Below are positions 1 to 7,818 of a stretch of 23,884 bases of DNA, in pieces. The notes beneath the pieces are model-generated. The model searched no databases. It had not been told where the DNA came from and saw only the letters and a list, made by a program, of their open reading frames with translations. A program made the translations under genes and the position numbers. The DNA is from Ettlia oleoabundans (Eukaryota > Chlorophyta > Chlorophyceae > Chlamydomonadales): assembly GCA_019693395.1 (NCBI GenBank), contig JAAMXP010002940.1:1-23884 (forward strand), given 5' to 3'. Within the stretch, counting starts at the first letter, position 1. The number at the start of each line of letters is the position of its first letter.

Positions 1-20
1 CCCTCATCCCCACCCCGCAG

Positions 21-791
21 CGCCAAGGGCCACCTGCTTAATGCCGGCATCTGCCAGCTGTGCTCCGCTGACGTGGCCACCATCCGTACCGCGCTGGAGC
101 GGTACTGCGACATAGACCTAAACTTTGAGAACAGCAGGGAACACAGCTTCCTGGTGGTGAGCTGCAGCAGCAGCATGCGTGCCACAGATTGGTCTTACAA
201 TAGGAGAAACAGCAGGGACATGCAGCAGCTGTTTGTGTGGTCCAGGAGGGAAGCTGGGGTCTCAGATCATACTTGGCAGATTGTGGCACAAGCAATGAGT
301 AGCGGCCCGGCTATCATCCGCACCTTTGCATATCTTGTTGGTCCTCAACGCTTTCTTCTCTTACTCCTTTCAACAAACAGGCCCTGACAGAGGCGCTAGA
401 GGCGGGTGATGTGGATGAGTTCACAAATGCGGTGGCGGAGTTTGACTCGTTGACACGGCTGGACACGTGGAAGACAACCATGCTGGTGAGAACCCCACTG
501 GCAGCAGAATGGGCGGTGGGTGCTGGGTGATGGGTGGGCGAGGTGGTGGTATGGGTGTGGGGTGGGGTGGGGTGGGTGGGTGGGGGGGCATTTGTGCCTG
601 CGCAGGCTGTTTCTTGCTGTGGAAACAGTGTGAGCCCATCAGTGAGGAGAGCAAGTTGATTGGCAGTGGTGCGCTGTTGCATGTGGGTGCAGTGCTTTCA
701 GCTGGCCTTCCTTACAACCAGTGTGCTGCAGGTCCGCGTGAAGCGCAAAATATCGAGCAGGGATGAGGTGGAGGAGGAGGATTTGACGTGA
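21..791 (+). CDS. alpha-SNAP (soluble NSF attachment protein), C-terminal exons, 5' partial
   Basis: Alpha-SNAP binds assembled SNARE complexes on membranes and recruits the ATPase NSF, which takes them apart after vesicle fusion. Three coding exons are visible: 21-156, 381-485 and 732-791. Their phases agree, and the introns have GT-AG ends (donors GTGAGC and GTGAGA). The spliced product reads AKGHLLNAGICQLC, then RYCDIDLNFENSRE, EFDSLTRLDTWKTTML and finally the acidic tail EEEDLT before TGA. Known family features matched are the SRE motif in a late helix, the EFDS-x-x-x-LD-x-W-x-TTML stretch, and the acidic DLT-type C-terminus of plant alpha-SNAPs. Only about 100 of the usual roughly 290 residues lie here; the rest is upstream of the window. 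The CCCCGCAG at 13-20 is the acceptor of the preceding intron. The gene converges on copy 1 of the unknown family. The identification is strong. Confidence 0.93.
553..588 (+). other. G-rich quadruplex-type tract in alpha-SNAP intron 2
   Basis: Seven closely spaced runs of three to seven G, separated by one or two bases, lie on the coding strand inside the second intron. This satisfies the usual four-run pattern for an intramolecular G-quadruplex in DNA or pre-mRNA. Confidence 0.75.
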
Positions 792-1069
792 TTCACATTG
801 TATCCTGGCCGCGCACTGCCAGCTGCGAGCGGCTTGTTGGGCTGGCAGCTGGCACCCTAGCCGCCAACTTGGCCTGTCCCTGTGCCCCATCACCAGTTGG
901 CGCTCCGTGGCGCAGCCACTGCCGGCACCACAGCTTCTGCTATTGCCGGTGTTCAATCAACGAGTAGTGGGCATGTACCACTTGCCAACCCCCCAGCCAC
1001 TGATGGCCACCAGGCTGAAGCGGCGCCTTTGCCACGCTCCATCTGCTGTGTGGATGGGGCACCTCACGG

Positions 1070-1074
1070 TGTAA
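1070..1074 (+). terminator. UGUAA polyadenylation signal, alpha-SNAP
   Basis: TGTAA lies about 280 nt after the TGA of alpha-SNAP. UGUAA is the usual green-algal poly(A) signal. A UGUAA for the opposing gene lies only about 110 bp further on, so the two transcripts probably end close together or overlap slightly. Confidence 0.5.
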
Positions 1075-1184
1075 CAACATCACTATCCTGTTTTTGTGCT
1101 TCCAAAACCAAGTAGCGGCTTCACTCGCATTCACTTTAGAGCGGTCCCTGACGAAGGCTGCTGCCCAATGTTGTTCTGTGAGTT

Positions 1185-1189
1185 TTACA
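1185..1189 (-). terminator. UGUAA polyadenylation signal, copy 1
   Basis: TTACA on the + strand reads TGTAA on the - strand, 505 nt past the last base of the copy 1 stop codon. Copies 2 and 3 have the same motif at 505 and 515 nt. Confidence 0.45.
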
Positions 1190-1693
1190 GAGCAGCAGTT
1201 TTGACATGCTATGGTCGATGCGCAACAGTACAGCAGGTAACATCCGCATTAGGTTGGGGTCACAGGACCTGACAGAAGTACAAGTGTTGTGCGAGAGCAG
1301 GGACAGGTGTGTACATCGTGACTGGGACACAGTGTGCAAGGCACAGGATAGAAGTGCGCAGCGGGGGACTTATTATGGGAAATGAAACAGATTGGAACTT
1401 ATTTGTAATGATCTGAATCAAGGGGAAGAACACAAGCGGCGGATCCAAATGTTGCAGGACGGGCAGGGTTTTGAGTTTCTGGGCAACAAGGCGGGAGAGC
1501 ATGGAGGGTTCTTATGTGGCACAGCCAGCAATCAAACGCTCATACGAGTGAGAACTTGACAAGGTGGCAGGGCAAGGAGAGCAACTCTGGTGGCAGCAGC
1601 ACCAACAGTTCTAAATGTCAAACATAATGCCGTTGATAGTAGTGCCAGGCCTGAGCCCATGAGAGGTATGCAGCGTGTATGCATGGGAGGAAT

Positions 1694-2871
1694 TCAATGC
1701 ACAGGGACGGCAACATGCTGTGGCGCTGGGCTCAGCATGCCCTTCAATTTATAAAGCCAGCCATCCAGAGGGCTGCCGGCCATTGTGGGTGTGCCGGAAC
1801 TGCTCTGACTCCGCCCGCTAGAGGTGGAGCATGGCGGCAGCGGCAGCGGAGCTGTGCCCACCATTGCCATTTCGATGCTGCTGGTCCCGCACACAGCCGG
1901 AGCGATTAGGTGGCCGACATGAGCCGCCGGCTGAGCATCAGCATGGGCAGTAAGCCGGCTGCGTTTGGCTGGCTGCTCCAGCACTTTGGGCGGCGTCACA
2001 GTGCACTCCAGCGTCGGTGGCGGTGCATCAGCGACTCTGCTGCCAGCCGGGGGTGATGACGCTTCTGCTTCTGCATCTGTTGCTGCTTCTGCTGGCTGTG
2101 TTGGTGGAGGTGGTGCTCGTTGTGGCGCTGCTGCTGCTGCTGCTGCTGCTAGGGGTGCGGGGGCTGAGGTCGCGATGGATTTTGACGAAGGCAGCTTGCT
2201 GATACATGGGGCTGATACATGCACAGTGCGCAGGTACACAGCAGTCTCCCCGGGTGGCACGCCGTTCAAAGACCGTGGTAGACTGACGGTCAGCTCTGGT
2301 CGGCCGCGGCGCTGCAGCAGCTGGCACGGGCGGCCTGTTGCCACCGATTGCTGGCGCCAAGCGAGGTCCCCTTTCGCCGCAATCGATCTGATGTTGTAGG
2401 CCAGCTGCCGCTCCCTGAGCATGTAGTAGACTGCGGCACGGCAGAATGGTCGGTCGGGTTCCAGTTTCAAAATCAACAAACTGGTGTGCAGCTTGTACTA
2501 CAGGTGAAAGTTTTCAAGGGTGGACGATTGGACGGCCAAGAGTTGAAGCACCAGCAAGGCTGGAGCGGCAGCGGGACGGGCGGCTGCTGGCGTTGCCCAT
2601 ATTGGGGGACAGCAGCACACCAGGCGATCCCACCTGTTGGCGACTGCAATCCTGCTGGCCAGAGGTCGATTGCGCCCGCTGCATCCCTGCAAGCGCAGCG
2701 GGCCGCGTGGGCGTCAACGGAGGGGGATGCAGTGACGGGTCTTGGACTCGACCACCAGATGTACTCTCCGCACGGCAGGCCAGACATTGCTTGCCTGCAA
2801 TCTGGGACCTCCCGGCAGCACGACACACAACGCCGGCAGCCCGCCTGCGGTAGGTTGAGAGCGGTGCTCAT
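1694..2871 (-). CDS. Unrecognised Cys-motif family protein, copy 1
   Basis: I do not recognise the family. The model has three exons, 2795-2871, 2634-2686 and 1694-2430, which join in frame to 288 residues ending in TGA. Exon 1 gives MSTALNLPQAGC followed by the cluster C-x2-C-V-x-C-x6-C. The middle exon is 53 nt and ends in LWPAGLQSPT. Exon 3 opens with VYYMLRERQL, followed by AWRQQSVA and LLQRRGRPELTV, about 75 residues likely to be one folded domain. An Ala/Pro-rich linker then carries the basic motif EQPAKRSRLT, and the C-terminus has LYKLKGMLSPAP. The Cys cluster and basic motif suggest a zinc-binding nuclear protein; this is inference. The first intron (2687-2794) begins with GC inside the consensus AG/GCAAG. 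Its 108 nt also leave the frame open if retained. The ATG was chosen because copy 3 starts at the matching place. The exon structure is firm; the function is unknown. Confidence 0.7.
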
Positions 2872-3232
2872 CCGGTGGTAGGCCTCTTAAGTGCAAGTAT
2901 GACAAGATGCAAATTAAACAAATGAATGCAAGACGAAAAAATCAAAAGTGGTATAAGCCAGGTCCCAAGCCGGGCTCGGGGCAGCGCGTGGAGACCGCGT
3001 TGTGTGCCCCTCCTAGGAGCCTGACTCAAAGGGGCACCTTTACCTCATCAGGGGTTAATGCATTTTGAGCTTTGGAACCATGCGCAAATAGGATACGATC
3101 GTGGGAAAGCTGGTCACCAACGGGAGCACGCCCATCGACGCATGCGCTGCCGTTGGCCCTGCCGCCAGCGGCCCTTGAGCATAAGCGCTTCGAAAGCTGA
3201 GCGAGACTCAGTCCATTGTTGTATAACCAAAT

Positions 3233-3237
3233 TTACA
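3233..3237 (-). terminator. UGUAA polyadenylation signal, copy 2
   Basis: TTACA on the + strand, 505 nt downstream of the copy 2 stop codon, the same distance as in copy 1. Confidence 0.45.
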
Positions 3238-3448
3238 GTTCATCACGTGTTCATATTCAAAACTTTCAAAGAAGGAAGGTGACAATATTGGTTCATCCTC
3301 ATCAAAACTAGGGCCAAGCACGGTTGACATGAAAAACTGTGGAGCGCAGTCAGGGTGGGCTACAAGCCAAGGAACGTGGAAGGGTGTACAGATTTTATTT
3401 AACAAGTGAGTAGGGGTGCATCAAAGTTGCATCCGGAATATGCCTTTA

Positions 3449-3472
3449 ATGACGGAGCAGATGACGGAGCAG
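3449..3472 (+). repeat. Tandem 12-bp direct repeat
   Basis: ATGACGGAGCAG occurs twice head to tail. It lies in the presumed 3' UTR of copy 2. No function is evident. Confidence 0.8.
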
Positions 3473-3741
3473 ATACTGGACAGCAGGTGTCATGGGAAGG
3501 ATTCACAGAGCAACGAGGATTGCGTTTATAAGGTCCCTCAACTCGGGACATGGAGAGACTTGAAAAAGCACGGCGGCATTGCCGCGACTACACCAATCAA
3601 CGTGCCAGCAGTGCCAAAGGGGCAAGAGCAGGCAGACAAGCAGGCAGGCGGCGCCAACAGCTCAGCGACACGACCGTCGTGATGTGACGTATAACAGGTG
3701 CAACATGCAGTGGCAGCAGGAAATTATCATTTAACGTCAAT

Positions 3742-4842
3742 TCATGCATACATTTGCAGGTTTACCTCATTCAGAATCTGTTGTAGGAAGCATTGAGCAT
3801 TCAATAGGCACTGTTCAGCAGGTGCCGACAGCGGCGGCAGGTGGGGCGGGCTCAACATGCGTTTCAAATTCCGCAACAGGGCTGCTAGTGGGACTCTATT
3901 CACAGCACGGGGGCCACAGAGTGGTGCACATACAGCGGGCTGGCTGCAGCCATTGGCAGCTGGCAGCTGCAGGGCGATAACAAGCGGGCCGGGGGTGAAG
4001 CCGGGGGCGATGAGGTGCACATCTGCCACCCCTGCTGTGCTGCCGTGTGGCGCTGCTGGGCGTTCTGCTGTTGCTTGCGCTGCCGTATCATTAAGAAGCA
4101 CGGCGGCCTGCTCCTGCAGCCGTGGCGGCGTGTCCTTGTGTGTGAGTGACACCGCTGCCATTGCTGCTGTCGCTGGACTCGCCTCTGTATTGGTTGCCTG
4201 CTGCGGCTTCGGGCAAGCACCCACCGGCTGTATGGCATGCACAAACTTTATGCTTGCGTTGGACCGCATGCCACTGCCTGCGGCAAGCGGCAGCTTGACG
4301 GTTAGTTGCAGGCGGCTGCGACGCTGCAGCAGAGCGTTGGGGCAACCTGCCGCCACTGAGTGCTGGCGCCAGGTGGCCGCGGCACCCGCCATTTCGGCAC
4401 ATTGTATGTTCAGGTTGAGCTGACGCTCCCGCAGCAGGTAGTAGACTGCAGCATAGGGTAGATGACATAGGGTGACCAGGTTTGATAATGCAGGGGCCAA
4501 GCACGAACGGCCCACAACGGCCCACAACGGGGGACAGCTGCAACTGTGGCACTCTGGGGGCGGGGCCTGCATGGCGGAAGGCCGTATCGTGCCTTACCCG
4601 TCGGAGATGGCAGTCCTGCAGGCCACATGTTCATAGTGCCGTCTTGGCTACTGCACAAGGTTCAAACCGAAGTTGGTCACTTGGAGCTTGAGCGCGGGTC
4701 AACTAGATAGGGGTGTCGTGCAGAGTATGATCTAGAACATTACAACCGAGGCACACCTGCATACGGTGAGTTCATGGCACGCAACGCAGTGTCGGCAGCT
4801 CTTCAGCCCGCGTCCCGTTGGGAAGGGACGGGTGTGTCCCAT
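3742..4842 (-). CDS. Unrecognised Cys-motif family protein, copy 2
   Basis: Second member of the family, in tandem with copies 1 and 3. The exons are 4757-4842, 4598-4650 (53 nt) and 3742-4445, joining to 280 residues with a TGA stop. Exon 1 reads MGHTRPFPTGRGLKSCRHC and continues as C-x2-C-x2-C-x5-C. It then splices at AG/GTGTGC, because the frame runs into a stop soon after. The middle exon ends in MWPAGLPSPT. Exon 3 begins VYYLLRERQL, followed by LNIQCAEMAGA, TWRQHSVA and LLQRRSRLQLTVKLPL. The linker keeps TPPRLQEQ but has lost the KRSR motif of copies 1 and 4. The C-terminal LLRNLKRMLSPP motif is present, followed by about 30 extra residues. It shares IQCA-x-M-x-GA with copy 3, so the two look like the more recent tandem pair. 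Function unknown. Confidence 0.7.
4508..4528 (+). repeat. Short tandem repeat in copy 2 intron 2
   Basis: The unit CGGCCCACAA is repeated twice in a row inside the second intron of copy 2. It is probably slippage without function. Confidence 0.55.
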
Positions 4843-5961
4843 TGCGGTATGAACTCTGGACGAGGTTAAACGGACCAAACCAAAGACATATGCGACGATG
4901 TGCTAAAAGGAAGGCTGCTGACAGAAACGATGGTGGGTGACACGTGGAAGCACTCGCAGATGCTTGGGGTTTAGGCGCTTTTCTTCGCCTTCTCGTCCAT
5001 AAACACATTTTGGTGTCGCCAGCAACCGTCGACTGTGGGCAACAAGGTGTCCTGAGCCCTGCAGCTGACCGCCGTCTCTCAAAATAACTCTCCAGCGTCT
5101 GGCGTGTCTGGGCCTGCTAATACAATCAAACTAGTGACAGCGCATAACAAAGTGGTGTTTAGCTTGGTTGGTTTTGGGGGGCCTGACTTGTTGGGCTTGG
5201 GGCAACCACTACAGCGGCAGCGGCAGTGGGTGGCATGTTGATGGCAACGTCAGCAGATTGAGCATGCAAACTCGGTCGGGGAGGCAGAAGAAGGCAGGCA
5301 GCGAGGGTCCCACACATATTGCATCAATGTCACAGTAAGGTCGGACCCGCTGTCCTTTGCAAGGGCGCACACGCAAGGCTCTCTGACAAGTGCCCCCGCC
5401 TGCCTCACATCTCTTGGCTGTGCCGTTTGAGTCAGAGAGCAGTTACAAGGAGCTACGAGCTCTGAATTTCACGCTTGAATGGAAGCTTGCAAAAAATGGA
5501 AGCAGAATTCCTTTCAGTACAGCCATCATGTCAATACGACTGCTGAAAGGAGCAATAGCAGGGGGGAATCCAGGGTGTTGCGGGTCAGTTCATTGCAAGG
5601 AGGAAGGGCGGTCGGCTGAGGGCCCATTGGTCGCTTTGGTGGTGGATGCCTGGGTGCATGGAGGGTGGGTAAGTGGGCGCATGAGCGAAAGCAAGAGGAT
5701 CTGAGGTAGCCCCTAGGTAAGGGGGAGGGTTGACAACGGGTTGCGCTGAGGCCGGCGGCGTGCGGCGTTGATGGCTGAGAGGGGAGATGATGAGCGGAAG
5801 ATGCATCGGAAGGCCACTGAGAAAAAGCAGTGACAGGGAACAGACAGAGACACACTGTGAAACAACAAACAACAGCACAGCTGTGGAAAAAGGGGAAAAG
5901 GGTCGCCAAAACCGGGAAACAACAAGAACAAGCAAGGGAAGCAGGGAAACGCATCAAGCGC
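4843..5961. other. Copy 2 upstream region and copy 3 3' region
   Basis: About 1.1 kb with no supported gene. The half nearest copy 3 is presumably its 3' UTR (UGUAA at 5443-5447 on the - strand), and the half nearest copy 2 its promoter. No TATA-like element or strong repeat was seen, and the open frames here lack family resemblance. Confidence 0.4.
5443..5447 (-). terminator. UGUAA polyadenylation signal, copy 3
   Basis: TTACA on the + strand, 515 nt after the stop codon of copy 3, close to the spacing in copies 1 and 2. Confidence 0.45.
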
Positions 5962-6961
5962 TCAGCAGGCACACAGGGCGGGGGGCTGCAGCGGGGGGGT
6001 GATGATGACCTTGAACCTGCGCAGCAGCACTGTCAGCGGGCTGTGATCGGGCGAAGATCCAGAACGTGGCGTGGATGCGGCGCTGCGGTGGCTGTGGCTG
6101 GTGGCAGCCGACAGCGGCATGCCGCTGATATGAGAGTTGGGGGAGGCGATGAGTATGGCCAAGTGCTCTGCCGCTTGCTTGGGCGCTGCTGCAGCTGCAT
6201 TGCAGATGTACGTCGGAGCCTGCTCCTGCACCTGGGGCCGCGTGTCCCAGTTCGTGCTGGGGGCTGCTGCTGGTGGGGCCGTGGCTGCTGCTGCCGTTGC
6301 CGCTGGTGCTTGGGCGGCCGCTGGCTGCTGCAGCTTCTGGCACACCCAGGCCCGCTGCATCTCACGCACAAAGACCAGACAGTCCCCTCGCTGCAGGCCG
6401 CTGCCTGGGATCAGTGGCAGGTTAACGGCCAGCTGGGGGCAGCCGCGGCGCTGCAGAAGGGCGCAGGGGCGGCTCGCCGCGGATGATGCTGGGCGTCGCC
6501 AGGCGGAGGCTCCTTGCATTTTGGCACACTGGATGTGCAGGTCTAGCTGGCGCTCCCGAAGCTTGTAGTAGACTGTAGGCGAGCGAGAGAAGGCGGCAGC
6601 GAGAGGCGAGCGGTCAGGTGATGCAGTCAACAAGCAGGTGAGTGGTGTACAGAGTTGGCAGCGGCAGCGGCGGCGGCAGGCGGGACTACCAGGCGCGGCC
6701 CCTCAAGCCCCTGGCTCTCACCTGTCGGGGAGCTCTGTCCCGCCGGCCACATGTTCACCGTGGAGCCTCGGTTTCTGCAGCAGGGAGAAGGGGAACAGGT
6801 GTGTTCGTCAGCCCCCGCGGGCATGGCTGGTCATGATCGGGGCGCGGCCAGCGCAGGTTTGCAGCCTTCCTAGGTACATCAGCGCACCTCATCTTGTCGA
6901 ACCGGCAGTCTACACAGTGGCTGCAGCCCGCGGGCCGCGATAGGGCTGTGAAGTGGCTCAT
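5962..6961 (-). CDS. Unrecognised Cys-motif family protein, copy 3
   Basis: Third tandem member. The exons are 6888-6961, 6722-6774 (53 nt) and 5962-6572, giving 245 residues with a TGA stop, the shortest of the four. Exon 1 reads MSHFTALSRPAGCSHCVDC. The only phase-compatible donor I find, AG/GTGCGC, splices just before the codon for the fourth Cys, so this copy would keep three cysteines rather than four. The middle exon ends in MWPAGQSSPT. Exon 3 has VYYKLRERQL, IQCAKMQGA, LLQRRGCPQLAVNLPL and GDCLVFVREM, then a linker with QVQEQAP but no KRSR. It ends with LLRRFKVIITPP. Divergence in the otherwise constant W-R-Q-x-S-V-A segment (here WRRPASSA) and the lost Cys suggest relaxed constraint, although the reading frame is intact. 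Function unknown. Confidence 0.65.
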
Positions 6962-7818
6962 AGGGGGCGCTGCAGACCAGCTGGTCTGTGTGAATGGTGT
7001 TGATGGTGCACTTTGGGCTCGCCGTAGCGCAAGCGTGCAGACAGCCGGTTGAACAACATGGGAATGGCCAGTGGACGGCCAAGTGAGGGAAAATCCTTTA
7101 GGAAAGGAAGTGCCTCGGCTTCAACGCAGCTGCGCACAGCTTTGTCGCCCCCACTGCATGTTGGGTTTTTCTTCCTATGCCCCCCGGAAACACTAGAAAT
7201 CGCCGAATGCGGCTGTCGCGAGCGTGAACCCAGGCCACTAGGCGCAGTCCCAAGGGTTGATCGACCACTTCCCTCCTTGTCCCCCCCCCCGGCCTAAGTA
7301 CTGACTCCAGAGTTGCAGGTAGCTTGAAGTGTTCACGCTTCTGTCAAGGGTGTGGATTGTGAAAGCCCCAATTCTTGCCAATTGCAGCTGCAGCGGATTA
7401 ACCCCAACACCTAGGCGTGGGCGGCGGGTGGAATGGCGTCCAGCCAAAAACGCAAATGCCACACCAGTTGTGAGGCCAGGCCGCTGCAGGCAAAGCAGCT
7501 CCCGAGGGTTTCAGCTCCCTCAAGTTCCCCGTAGCCTATTACTAGATCCCGGCAGCTCTGTTACAGCACTGGTCACAGCGCACAATTGTCTCAACAGTTG
7601 CACTTTGTTCCTCTGCAGCAAGGCGCTCCAAGCCAGCCAAGTGCGGGGCAGCAAAAGATTGAAATGCAAGTAGTGAGAGTGTGCCAACAAGAGCGCTGAT
7701 GAACAACTAGCTGGAACCACCAACGGGACTGTTTAGAGGGAGAAAAGGGTTCTTTGAAGTGGGGGCTGCCGGCTAGCTCTGACGCCGCCATTGCCAGCTG
7801 CTGCTGCTGCTGCTGCCG
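6962..7818. other. Copy 3 upstream region and 3' region of the AP2-like/SAND-like gene
   Basis: No supported gene. The part just above 6961 is the presumptive promoter of copy 3. The part below 7819 is the 3' UTR of the next gene, with UGUAA at 7561-7565 on the - strand. A run of ten C lies near 7280-7289. CAG-type repeats continue from the coding end of the upstream gene into 7780-7818. Confidence 0.4.
7561..7565 (-). terminator. UGUAA polyadenylation signal, AP2-like/SAND-like gene
   Basis: TTACA on the + strand, about 255 nt beyond the proposed TAG stop at 7819-7821. Confidence 0.4.

Larger units (their letters stand above)
792..1693. other. Convergent 3' region between alpha-SNAP and copy 1
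   Basis: No open frame here has coding character or recognisable similarity. The stretch is best read as the two facing 3' UTRs plus a short spacer, with a UGUAA motif on each strand (1070-1074 and 1185-1189). Confidence 0.5.
2872..3741. other. Copy 1 upstream region and copy 2 3' region
   Basis: No supported gene. It holds the likely promoter of copy 1, with an AT-rich stretch around 2920-2960 and CTTATAC on the - strand near 2951, and the 3' UTR of copy 2. It also contains a short inverted repeat at 3004-3037 and a tandem 12-mer at 3449-3472. Confidence 0.45.

Noticed and set aside
467..766. Open frame of 99 codons on the + strand, Gly/Trp-rich
   Set aside because: It spans intron 2 of alpha-SNAP and reads the G-rich tract; the exons on both sides use another frame and match the family.
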